Assembly (NCBI GenBank): GCA_039621445.1
Contig: CP154957.1
Coordinates: 34,192,843-34,256,842 of the forward strand
Direction of reading: 5' to 3'
DNA: 64,000 bases
From: Euglena gracilis
Taxonomy: Eukaryota > Euglenida > Euglenophyceae > Euglenales
Below are positions 22,480 through 32,580 of this stretch, piece after piece. The position numbers were made by a program, and so were the translations under genes. Position 1 is the stretch's first letter; every line of letters starts with the position of its first letter. The notes below the pieces were generated by a model. It saw nothing but the letters and a program-made list of their open reading frames with translations. It searched no databases and was not told the DNA's origin.

Positions 22480-22960
22480 ACATGAATACAGACAGACAGA
22501 CAGAAAGACAGAAAGACAGACAAACAGACAGAAAGACAGACAGACAGACAGACAGAAAGACAGTCAGACAGACAGACAGCCATGAGCACATACACACACA
22601 CATACATACATGCATACATGCATACATGCATGCATGCATGCATACATACATACATACGTACGTACGTACATACATACGTGCATACATACATACATACATG
22701 CATACGAACATGTATGCATGCATGTGTTTATGTGTGTATGTATGCATGTATGTATGTATGTATGTATGTATGTACGTATGTATGTATGTATGTATGTATG
22801 TATGTACGTACGTACGTATGTACGTACGTACGTATGTACGTTTGTGTGTATGGATGCACACCTCTATACATATGCGCACACCCATGGTGTATACACACGT
22901 GTGTTCATATGCACACATATGTGTATATACACACATGTGCACCCATGGTGAGGTGGAGAG
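22480..22960. repeat. CAGA and CATA/GTAT microsatellites
   Basis: CAGA/AGAC units to about 22,580, then CATA units that switch to GTAT units near 22,735, so that the tract is roughly self-complementary. Confidence 0.9.
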
Positions 22961-23023
22961 ATATGTGAGAAGTGTTGATTAGACAGTTTTCCTTGTGCTG
23001 GGAGGCAGTGGTTGGGTCCGCAG

Positions 23024-23106
23024 GCCCACATCTTCTACGACGCCACCCTCGGTGCGGCCAGCATGGCGTTCCAGCAATACCAGCTGGAGGTGGAGGTGCT
23101 GTGCAG
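23024..23106 (+). CDS. Short exon of unrecognised plus-strand gene
   Basis: Acceptor TTGGGTCCGCAG ends at 23,023. Reads AHIFYDATLGAASMAFQQYQ then LEVE, phase 0 in, matching the exon ending 21,949. Two donors are possible: GAG|GTGCTG after 23,095 (phase 0, fits the next exon) or GCAG|GTGCCA after 23,106 (phase 2). Confidence 0.65.
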
Positions 23107-23606
23107 GTGCCATTATTTTCTGGATGTTTGGTTCTCATTCTTGCAAATGGCTTCCCCCCCCCCAGTGGGAATCAGCTGGGGGGAAGAACACAGGGGGCTT
23201 TTTTTTGTGTTTGCAATTTTGTTTTGTGTCCATTTTGGCAAAAAACATGTGGTGTTTTATGTTTTTTTTTCAATTTCTTCTGGGTAATAGTTCTCATTTG
23301 CTAAAATTCCACATTTTTTTGACCAGGTTTTCCGTGGGACCAAACTGGTCATCAATTTTTTATTTTTTTTGACTTGTAAATTACATATTTTTGGAATAAG
23401 CACGTTCCAAAAAAAAATTAGGAATCATGTTTTATATTTCTCAAAATCCAGACTTGCTTTTTTTGAGGGTCCACCTTGTGCCACCTTCCCCTGGAGGGAA
23501 TCAGTTTGATTTATTGTCTTTGCAGTCTGTTTCTTCCCCCTGCCTTACGGCTGGCAGTGATTTTTTATCGTCCATAGGCATTTATGTGCTTAAGTGGCTT
23601 CCGTAG

Positions 23607-23811
23607 GCATCAGACTACGTCCGACCTAATGCTGGTGGGATTGGGTTCTTCACACTGGACCCCGCTGTCCCCCCCAAAGAGGGGCCCAAGAGTTCCGTGC
23701 ATGTTCGTCACAGCCACTCCGCCGTGGACCATACAGACGACTCCCTGCTGTATGTGTTCGGCCAGCATTACTTCCCCGCCAGCCCCACCACTGCCCCTGC
23801 CAACCTGCCAG
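23607..23811 (+). CDS. Exon of unrecognised plus-strand gene
   Basis: Acceptor CTTCCGTAG ends at 23,606; donor CCAG|GTGATG after 23,811. Reads ASDYVRPNAGGIGFFTLDPA, then VHVRHSHSAVDHTDDSLLYV and FGQHYFPASPTT. The His/Asp-rich centre looks like folded protein, but I cannot assign a domain. Exit phase 1 matches the exon at 25,122 across a 1.3-kb intron that contains an opposite-strand coding-like segment. Confidence 0.7.
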
Positions 23812-24663
23812 GTGATGTGCCGTGGCACATGGCCTGCCCCCCCCCCCACACGCACAGTGGACCCGGCCGAGGAGGCCCAAACATGGGAGGATTTTTGGAC
23901 TGCGGGAACAACCCCCGGAGTTTTCCTGGGGGGGGGGTGTTCACTCCGGCACTTGTGGTGCAGGATTTTGGATGTTATTCCGAATGGTTTTCGGAAGCGC
24001 CTTTTTGGTCGTTTAAGTGCAAGTTTTTATGTCCAGAGTTTCAGTAATTTGGGCCAATGACAAGAGCAGACAGATGAATGGCAAGGGTTGGGCGCTGACG
24101 GATGGTGAAACTGAAATGTGTGTATTCACATGCAAAAGGAAGAAGAAACATCAACAGCAATGTCGCAAGAAACAACAAATCAAAATTATTGAATAACCTG
24201 CCCATTTTCTTGCAGCGGTGATGTACAAATAGGCAAGGGCAGAATTTGGCATACAATTTTTAATTAGATGTGGAAGCTTCTGTTGCAGAATGTTTTATGC
24301 ATCTTTCTCCCCCAAAATGCGCAAAGAAAGTGCCAAATCGATTGCTTGCTTGTGGAACCACGGCATTACAGGAGCGTCGTGTTTCAAATGCACGCCAGCC
24401 CCTTGTGCAACGCAAAGACATTTTGCCTTCCACTCCAGAGGCTGGCAAGGTGCAACATCCCAAACTGCACATCCTTCGGGCCCGGCAGGACGTCAAGTTC
24501 GTTGTAGCCAAACGTGCAGGTGTGCCGCTTGTAACGTATGTTGCTCGGGCCCCGGCTGTCAGCCTGCCGACGGGGTGCTCTTTAATAAAGGGCCCGTTGT
24601 CGGTCAGCAGCCATCAGTCTGGTCATCTCTGACGCCTCTGGATCCCCCTGTGCAGCAGCACAC

Positions 24664-24918
24664 CTGACCGAGCCCGTTCAGTCTCAAGAACTGCTTCCCA
24701 GCGGGGTACTTCGGCCGAGCAACTCCCCACCGGGCTTGCTCGGCGCTGCATTCTGACTTTGCGTTGCCCCAATCGGCAGGTTCGCTTCGGACCAGCAGCC
24801 ACCTCAACCAGCGTTTGGCCTCCTTGCCCATCCAGTAATCCGGCCGGCACATCGGAATAGATATCCCAGGGATCACAGGGAACCCCCAATCGGTTTCCTG
24901 GGGCCAAATCACGGGTTT
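24664..24918 (-). CDS. Minus-strand exon nested in a plus-strand intron
   Basis: On the minus strand, acceptor TTGTACCAACAG with an upstream pyrimidine tract and donor GGTCAG|GTGTGC bound exactly 85 codons, phase 0 in and out. Reads KPVIWPQETDWGFPVIPGIS, then PDYWMGKEAKRWLRWLLVRS and YPAGKQFLRLNGLGQ. It is rich in Trp. A plus-strand frame is also open, so strand is not certain. It may follow the minus exon at 26,498-26,718, whose exit phase is 0. Confidence 0.45.
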
Positions 24919-25121
24919 CTGTTGGTACAAGTCAGGGAAACAGGGGTATTGCCATATGGGGCCATCCTCCACCCCCCCCCAAAATTGTCGATTTCTGGCC
25001 AGTTTTTTGATATCCGCATGTTTTTCATACGCGCCGCCCCCGCCCCTTTTCGCGGCAGGCAGCCCAACAACACTGAAGCAGCCCACCGCCTGGAGGCTCC
25101 CCCCCCCCCCCCCCCCTCCAG

Positions 25122-25261
25122 GCCTCAGCATCCCGGACACGGTGTCGGACGTCCAGCCCGCCGTGCCGTGGCCCGCCGACCTGCTCCTCTCCGACGTCGC
25201 GCAGGACGTCTCTTTCATGCTGCGGTACCGCCGGAAGGTCTCGCCCCCACCCCTAGTGCGG
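25122..25261 (+). CDS. Exon of unrecognised plus-strand gene
   Basis: A long C tract ending CTCCAG gives the acceptor at 25,121. The first two bases complete a Gly codon opened at 23,811. Reads LSIPDTVSDVQPAVPWPADL then LLSDVAQDVSFMLRYRRKVS. The donor is probably CGG|GTCCAC after 25,261. Strong codon bias and phase match make this a good call. Family unknown. Confidence 0.7.
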
Positions 25262-26089
25262 GTCCACAGGCCCAACGCCCAGCCATTAGACGCCGGGGCA
25301 ACACTCTGGATCTCTAAACCGGCATATCCCTCGCGGGGTCAATGGCGTCGGCGCTGCCCTGTGAGTTTGTGGTCGTTGTAGGGTTTGATCCTCTCCCCCG
25401 CAACCCATCTCATCAGAGGGGCACTGATTTTTTGGTCGAAATCTCCCGCAGGGATTCTGTGTGCTTGCTGTGGCACCCTGATCTCCCAGGCAGGGGCTTA
25501 GACGGCGCATCTCGCATTTTAGCTTTTTTTTTTGGTCGACCAAAAACCACTTTGAGCACCGGCGTTACAAGGGGTGAGAGCGAAAGGCAACAGGATTGGA
25601 CTGAATATGAGCGGATTATCATTTTTGGCACCGGCTCTCTCAGGAGTTGGGTGTTGTTTGCTGTTTTTTTTTTGAGGTCGGAATGACATGAAAAACCCCG
25701 GACCCATCCCCCCCCAAAAAAACACCGACAAAAACACCAAAACCCCGGTACCACCACCCCCCATTCCCTGTGTGACAACTGCCAGCGCCAGGTGGTGCTC
25801 TGGAGGTGGGGTGGCAGGTCCGCCCCTTTGCTTGCTTTCTGAATTTTTGCGGCACGTTGTTGTGGAGTTTTTTAAAGCTGGTTACGAAAGGAGTGGAAGT
25901 GCACATGCCACATAAACGATGGACAGAAAGAAAACTCTGCTGCTGGGGATTGATGAGGGGGATACATAACACAGGAGGACTGCCACCAGTTTCCTGTTGA
26001 ATTCGGTGGCAAGTTGCCCATCAATGCCCCACTGATGTATATCTGTAGCACTTACACAACAGCATAAATGATGTCGGTGTGCAGAAATT

Positions 26090-27294
26090 ACGCACATGGA
26101 CGATGTGCACATTTGCGCACGCCGACCACTTTAAAACCAACCAAGAGCCTCCTATGGCAGTGTGTTTGGAGCTGGAAAATGAATGTGACAACATTGTGAT
26201 ATTACCTCCCTTGTATTCTTGTGGTATTGGACCCCTCTGTTGAATGCTGCTGATATGTTTGGGTAGTTGGTGTGTGCAAATGCGCACATCAACCATTGAA
26301 ATGGTTGCTCTTCACAACTGTTGGCACCAACCAAAACTCCTTTTCATTTTGAAGCCTTGGCAACAGGGACTTCTGAGACAAGAGAAAGATCGAAACAGGA
26401 GGAGAGTAGATTGTGGATCCCCGGGGTCCCCGCTCCTGGCAATCGGAGTTCCTGGGCCGTTCCTCGGGTGACGGCAGCACCCGAGGCCATGCAACACGCG
26501 GAGCCGCTCTCCAGGTGGGTGCCCATGGGGCCGTGACTCGCCGGCCTGGATCGAGCTGTGGGTGGCCCTGAGGGTCGGCATACCCTTGGGGTCCATGACG
26601 AGCCCACCCGCGGAGCATGGGCGCCCCGTCACCAGGCGGTCTGCCCCCACCAGCCGGGCGTCGGGGGCATCGACAAGGAAGGCCTGGCTGGATCCGAAAC
26701 CGCCTGGCTCCTTTACCGCTGTGTGCGGAAAAGAGAGGAGGTGTTGTGCTCAAAGTTGTGGTGTTGTAGGTATGTCTGAGAAGGTCAAATGAAGCGCGTC
26801 AGTGTATTGCATCACATGGCCCCATGAACACAGGGATTTTCAAATCAGCAGACACATCCATTTTCAGCCAATGCATTGTGCCTCATTTTCGGAAATATGG
26901 GGGTGAAGGGCCCCTACTACTACGTTTTTCAGGGTAAAACCTGAGAACGTTGTTTATTTTGATGTTTCGGGGGCTAAGAAATGGTTTTTCAGAGCTTCAA
27001 TTACCGATGCCCAATTTCGGGCCGGCAGGCTGGTCTCTTAGTTGTTCTTAAATTCTACAGAATACCTCGCACTTAAGGATTTCAAAACTGCAGTGGTGCC
27101 ACACCCTCTAAATGGTACAAGTTGTACAAGAGGTCCGTGTGCGCAGATGCGCAAACCGACCAAAAAGTCTGTTTTCATATTTTCACAAACCAACCATTTG
27201 TACAATTTTCCAAACACATCAATTTCGGCTGGCACACATTGTACTTTTTACGGTTGCACAAATGGTTGGTGTGCGCATTTGCGCACACCGTCCA
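26090..27294. repeat. Recurring GTGTGCGCA hairpin motifs
   Basis: Related palindromic motifs GGT(T/C)GRTGTGCRCATTTGCGCAC occur near 26,100, 26,267, 27,138 and 27,268. The clearest has arms GGTGTGCGC (27,268-27,276) and GCGCACACC (27,281-27,289). It follows a separate 12-bp inverted pair CCAACCATTTGT (27,190-27,201) and ACAAATGGTTGG (27,258-27,269). Further copies lie at 27,743 and 58,080. Confidence 0.65.
26498..26718 (-). CDS. Minus-strand exon of unrecognised gene
   Basis: On the minus strand, acceptor TTTTCCGCACACAG and donor CTCCGC|GTGTTG bound 73 codons. Reads SSQAFLVDAPDARLVGADRL, VTGRPCSAGGLVMDPKGMPT and LRATHSSIQAGES, with very GC-rich third positions. Exit phase 0 matches the minus exon at 24,664-24,918. 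A competing plus-strand frame around 26,410-26,514 (SEFLGRSSGDGSTRGHATRG) is also splice-bounded, so only one is likely real. Confidence 0.45.
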
Positions 27295-27385
27295 TTTACG
27301 CCTTTGCCCACCCGACCACCAATTTCTCAACTATCCAATTTCAGGGTATCGCTTCAGGCTTGGGCACACACCAAATCGTCCAGTC

Positions 27386-27494
27386 AATATATATATATAT
27401 ACATAGATATATCTATATATATATATATCTATATAAATATATATATATAGTATATATATAGTATATATATCTATATAAGATATTCACATATATA

Positions 27495-27536
<42 letters not shown>

Positions 27537-27537
27537 A
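27386..27537. repeat. TA and CTAT microsatellites
   Basis: Alternating TA with interspersed TATC, ending in about ten CTAT units. Confidence 0.95.
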
Positions 27538-27789
27538 AGTTAATGAGACAACCATTGCAGGGTTCTAAACACACCTGCTGGGTGTTGTGTATACCATATG
27601 CTGTGTTGAGGCTTGCCCTCAGGCACCCTATTTGCCAAAGTACCTGCTTCCATCTCCGCGTCCTGGGCACCCCATCACATCCTGCCTACATTTTTGGGTT
27701 TTTGTGGTCTTTTCTTGTCGTTTTCGTAGTAAAAAAAAAATGTCGATGTGCACATTTGCGCACATCCAAAAAGAAAAAAAGCTTAAGTG

Positions 27790-28835
27790 TGAGATGCGAC
27801 GCCTAAGAGGGGAGGATTTCCCCTGTCAGGCTTTCCCGTACAGCCTTGCTCGCAGCTGCTCACAGACACAAAAAAAATGTTCTTTCCCTTTTTCATTTTC
27901 TCCCTCTTTATCTGCGGCATCAAATGTCGCTTATGTTCAAATGTGTGCAAGGGGTGAAGATCCAGTTGTCAAATGTGTTCATAAATTCAGTCAAATGTAT
28001 ATTCAGTACATTTTTTCTTCAAAAAATACTGAATTTTCGTTTTTTTATTTTCCATCATTGGTTAATTCGAAAACAAATGAAGTCAATCATAAACATTCAA
28101 AGCATGCTTGGTGTCTCCTTCTGGATCAACCTTGTCCGAAAGCGGTTCCCCAATATGATTGTTGCTCCGCCCCAGATCGTCGGCCGTTCTTTGCCAAGCG
28201 CTACCTGCTTTCCTCTTCACTGCAAGTCAACCACCGCAGCTTCGCGGACGTGTTTGACGATCTTGCGACCCGGACGACGCGGACGTGTCGATGTCAAGCT
28301 GCGGAGATGCGACGGGAGGGGAGGACCTGCCTGTCAGTGCCCTCTTGCTCGCAGTGCCACAGACACAAAAAAATGTCTTCTTTTTTTTCATTTCCCATCT
28401 GTGCGGCATCAAATGTTCAGCCGCTTGGCAAGGGGTGAAGAAGACAGTCAAATGTGTGCAAACATCATTTCAGTTTTCAGACATTTTTTTTTCTTTTTTT
28501 TTTTTTTTTATTCCACAATCAAACACAATCCTCAAACATTCAAAGCATGCTTGGTGTCTCCTTCTGGATCAACCTTGTCCGAAGCGGTTCCCCATCCCCC
28601 CCCCCTCCCCAGATCGTCGTGCCGTTCTGTCCAAGCGCTACCCGCCTCTTGCAAGTCACCACCGCCGCCCCACCGCTTGGACTTCTGCGACGGACGTCGT
28701 GGCGTCCCGCCTGCACGCCCCGAGTGCATTTCCTCCCCCTGCCCGGTCGTTGTCCCTGCTCGCTTGGTTGCATTCCATTTCTCCCTCCCTCCAAGCTCTC
28801 AGCCGCTCTGGAGGGGCCATGAAGCCTGGCACAAG
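27790..28835 (+). repeat. Tandem duplication of about 515 bp containing coding-like sequence
   Basis: Two diverged copies meet near 28,303. Shared phrases include GATGCGACG, CCTGTCAG, ACAGACACAAAAAAATGT, GCGGCATCAAATGT and TCAAAGCATGCTTGGTGTCT. Each contains an equivalent reading frame: PDRRPFFAKRYLLSSSLQVN in the first and PDRRAVLSKRYPPLASHHRR in the second. The first continues RSFADVFDDLATRTTRT and could be an exon with a decayed duplicate. Confidence 0.6.
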
Positions 28836-28998
28836 TCCCATCCAAGGTGTGTACCACACATCCATACAGGTGGATTTCTGCAGACAACCCTCCTTTTTCG
28901 TTGAACATTTTTTGTGTGTTGTCTGGCAAGGCTAGTGATTAGATGTGGGTGGGAAAGTCCTTTCACACCCCCACACCCACAACGACACACACCTGCAG

Positions 28999-29120
28999 TG
29001 GCTTTGGCACAAGTGAAGGCGATGGGGAAGGCGTCGGACAGCGAGGAGGACGAGGTGGACCTGCCGTACCCCGTGGTCCCTCAGGGGCGGCAGCGCCGGA
29101 CGATGCCGGACATTACCCAG
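28999..29120 (+). CDS. Acidic exon of unrecognised plus-strand gene
   Basis: Acceptor CACACCTGCAG ends at 28,998; donor ACCCAG|GTATTA follows 29,120. Reads ALAQVKAMGKASDSEEDEVD then LPYPVVPQGRQRRTMPDITQ. The SDSEEDE cluster looks like a casein-kinase-type acidic patch beside a basic RQRR. Entry needs phase 1 upstream; exit phase 0 fits the exon at 29,544. Confidence 0.75.
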
Positions 29121-29543
29121 GTATTATCCATTTTGGGGTGGAGAGTGGTGGGATTGGTTTCACCAAAGCGGCCAACGCGTGGGTAGTGAGGTTGCCTCTG
29201 CCTGCTCTGTTGCCCCCAGAGTTGAGGTCAGTTTGTCTGAGGCCAATGACCCGGGGGTACTAGGGGGGGAGGTGGCGATGAGAAACTACAAGCAGCGTTT
29301 CTGAGAGCTCGTTCTCTCCTCAGGCTAGGTTTCAAATTCCAACAGCCGCAATAAGGATTCAGTTCAGCAGCCACTCACCATGTTTGGTGCTGGGAAGTCT
29401 GTTGTGGCTGCAGTGGAGAGTTGGCAGTGGACCACCCTGGCCATCGCTGCATTGGTTTCGCTTTGGCGTTGCAGCTTGCCACTCGCCTGCACCCCCTGCA
29501 TTGTGTTTGTTGATAGTGTGCCCCCGTCCCCCACCCCCCCCAG

Positions 29544-29684
29544 CCCACGTTGAACCGGGGCCGCTCCGACATTTTGGCCAGTACGGCGAAGAATCGGCCA
29601 CGGACCGACGAGCAGCTGGTGATGGGCAGTGGGACTGGAGCGTCCGGGCTGGCAAAAAAAAATGCAACCAGCAGAAACACATGC
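29544..29684 (+). CDS. Exon of unrecognised plus-strand gene
   Basis: A C-rich tract ending CCAG gives the acceptor at 29,543; donor ACATGC|GTGGGT follows 29,684. Exactly 47 codons, phase 0 in and out, with no Met at the start so an ORF search misses it: TLNRGRSDILASTAKNRPRT, DEQLVMGSGTGASGLAKKNA, then TSRNTC. If the donor were not used the frame would stop soon after at a TAG, so this could also be the C-terminal exon. Confidence 0.6.
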
Positions 29685-29759
29685 GTGGGTGGTTCGGATG
29701 TGATAGCAAACGGGCTGTGTTAGGGACATGCCATTGCTTATGGTGTGTCTGACCCCCCC

Positions 29760-30990
29760 CCGGGGGGTGACTGACTGGTTTTTGGCTCCAGACCCCCCCC
29801 CGGGGGAGGGGGAGGACAGGCCGAAAGTGAACGGCCATAGGGGAGTCCCTAACCATACCATCGCCTACCGACCACAAGGGGGGGCCACTTTCAAAAAACC
29901 AATCATCCACTTTCCAAAAACCAGTCCCCCACTTCCTGCCCAAGCGTTTTGGCCAAAATCAATGGATTTTGGCCAAAACGTTTGCCTTGCGCTTTTTTTT
30001 TTGCTGTTGGACGGGGTGTAGGGTGTAGGGTTAGGGTTGCTGAAACAAACAGGGGTAGGATTAGACTTTTAGAAAAACAGGGCCAAATTGTGGCTCAAGT
30101 TTGGGCTCATCAGGGAGTGTTTTAAGGCCCCTGATCCAACCCAGCCCACTGGCTAGAAAAAGCTGCTGGCTGGAAAAAAGTTGCTGGTTTGCTGGACACC
30201 CCGGGTAGGGTGCCCTCCAGCTGACAGAATCTGATGATCTTTACCCCTATCCTTAACCTGGTGGCACCGCAGGAGTATAAATGGTGGGTGACCCCTCCCT
30301 GAGCCCAAATGAGAAAATGTGGTCCAGGCCTGAATTTGAATGCACTCGACTGCTGTATAAATAAGAAACACCGGAAATTTTGCAGTTGGGAAATCAAAAT
30401 GAGTTGCAGACATTGGTGTAAATGATATATCCTTAAACACAACCGGGTTTGAAGATGGGGTATTTTTTTTGCCCGGATTGGCTGCATGCAGGGGGGGGGA
30501 CACAAATGCGTTTTCTTGCTTTTTTTCCGGCGATTTTTATATTTTGCTGGAAAAAAATTTGACTACAAAAAAAATCCTCAATTTGTCCCGGTTTTCCTTT
30601 GTGACCAAAACTTTTGTCAATTTTTTTGTCATTTTTCAATTTTTTGGTCTACAAATGCTTATTTCATACAAAATTGAAAATTTTCCCCAGCGGAGCTGAA
30701 ATTTTTTATACTTTCTCCAGTGGAAAAGTCTTCATCCCAGGGAGCTCCTAAAGGATTTTACACGCAATTTTCTTTTTTTTGTGTTTATTTGCATTTTTGT
30801 GTCGCATTTTTGAGGGTTCATGTCCACGCCCCCCCCCCCCTTTGGAGGCAAAGGACGGGGATGACGAGGGGGATGGATGATGGACTATTTTTTAAAGCCC
30901 CCCCCCCCAAGCATAGAATGTCGAAGTTGCTGTTAGGCGCGGGTGATCAATGGGAGACGCAGCACGTTGCTGTTGGGGGCAAAACCCCCT
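29760..30990. other. Spacer with C-run repeat; no convincing gene
   Basis: A GTGACTGACTGG / CTCCAGACCCCC repeat at 29,766-29,930, a short TGTAGGG/TTAGGG-like stretch near 30,017-30,040, and AT-rich sequence with short ORFs only. Confidence 0.4.
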
Positions 30991-31238
30991 CCCCTCACGC
31001 TCTCCACTGGCTGCAGCGGTGACACGGGTGGTGGCCCGGACCACAACGCAGGGGTGTGTCTCCCCTGTGCGTGGGTCAGGTGTGTTGCCACAGTGCAGGG
31101 CCCTGCCACCCCATTCGGGTTTGATGATTGGACGGTGGAGTGGTTGCGTTCAGTTGCTGCATGGCGCTGTGGCGTGTATCCCAAGTTGACGACGGCGTTA
31201 CGAAGCTGCAGCCACAGGGTGATTCTCCACTCCCACAG

Positions 31239-31290
31239 ATATGTCGATGCGGACGTCACAAAAGGCAGTGACGGCTCGGGGGCTCAGCAG
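31239..31290 (+). CDS. Possible small exon
   Basis: Acceptor CTCCACTCCCACAG with a good pyrimidine tract ends at 31,238; donor CAG|GTGGAA follows 31,290. Reads YVDADVTKGSDGSGAQQ. The surrounding frame is open from about 30,960 (FDDWTVEWLRSVAAWRCG), so it may be part of a larger coding region. A minus frame is also open. Confidence 0.3.
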
Positions 31291-31776
31291 GTGGAATACC
31301 CCAGCTACACTTTCACACCGGTGGGAACGGATCCCCATTGGTGTTAGTCCAGTTGTAGCCCCCCCCCCCCCCCCGCTCCTCCATATGGACGTTGCTTGTT
31401 GTACGTTGGTGTGTATCATATGTTGTCTGTCCTTCCTTGACTTGGCCAGCTTTCGGCCATCGTCTGCACTGCACTGTATTCACCTCCATTTCGACCACTC
31501 TTTTCCTCCCTCCTCCATGCCATTGATTTGCATGCCATGTCCCAGATTCCGTGAGAAGGCAAAAGGAACCACTCCCCCATTCAGACCAGTCCATTGCTTA
31601 AGTGTTCGCAGTACCCCAGGGGGAGGGGCTGGATTGCAAGTCCAACTTTGGCCAGTGGAAATTCTATTGGACCCCCCCCTGGGGGGGGGGGTGGTTTTTT
31701 GGTTTGGTTTGGTGAGCCTGGGCGAGTACAGGCAACGCGAAAGGGGCTTATTTAGCATTTATTGCGGGAAGGAAGG

Positions 31777-31820
31777 AAAATGAAAAATAAAATAAATTAA
31801 AATAAAATAAAATAACAATT
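31777..31820 (-). repeat. AAAAT-rich tract at probable retrotransposon 3' end
   Basis: TAAAATAAAATAAAATAA-type repeats on the plus strand lie just beyond the 56-bp array. On the element's strand this is a TTATT-rich tail, the usual kind of simple-repeat 3' end for a non-LTR element, although not poly-A. Confidence 0.4.
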
Positions 31821-32324
31821 CAGCCCTACCGGACGAGAGCAGGAAGGGGGCAGCACGAACAACACAAGCACACGCTCGGCCCTACCGGACGAGAGCAGGA
31901 AGGAGGCAGCACGAACAACACCAGCACACGCTCAGCCCTACCGGACGAGAGCGGGAAGGGGGCAGCACGAACGAAACAAGCACACGCTCAGCCCTACCGG
32001 ACGAGAGCGGGAAGGGGGCAGCACGAACAACACAAGCACACGCTCAGCCCTACCGGACGAGAGCGGGAAGGAGGCAGCACGAACAACACAAGCACACGCT
32101 CAGCCCTACCGGACGAGAGCGGGAAGGAGGTAGCACGAACAACACCAGCACACGCTCAGCCCTACCGGACGAGAGCGGGAAGGGGGCAGCACGAACGAAA
32201 CAAGCACACGCTCAGCCCTACCGGACGAGAGCGGGAAGGGGGCAGCACAAACAACTCGAGCCCAAACACAGCCCTACCAAATGAGAGCGAAAAGAGTCAA
32301 CCCAAACATCACAACCACTCACGT
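31821..32324. repeat. 56-bp tandem array (about nine units)
   Basis: Units start at 31,821, 31,877, 31,933, 31,989, 32,045, 32,101, 32,157, 32,213 and a degenerate one at 32,269, exactly 56 bp apart. Each begins CAGCCCTACCGGACGAGAGC. The array lies between the retrotransposon stop codon and its presumed 3' tail. There is no spacer/repeat alternation, so it is not a CRISPR. Confidence 0.95.
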
Positions 32325-32580
32325 CGAACCAGGGTGGAAAGAGGGCAGCACCAACCAAAACGATGCAATCCATAAAATCGCATTGCAGAGGGTGCATCGC
32401 CGTACGGTACATCGCAGTGTGTATAGCACACCATGGCAGAGGTTAATGAGCAAGTGCGCATGCCCTTGGTGCTTGACATAGCGATGGTAGATGAATAGGG
32501 GGGGAAGAGGATACATGAGCTACAGACATACACAAGAACACATGAAGTGGAGCACCCTGATCGAAGCGTTGTGTTGGAGG

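Noticed and set aside
30017-30040. Telomere-like TGTAGGG/TTAGGG units
   Set aside because: Only two or three degenerate units inside ordinary sequence; too short to call interstitial telomere.
31821-32324. CRISPR-like array
   Set aside because: The units are contiguous 56-bp repeats with no unique spacers, in a eukaryotic retrotransposon context.
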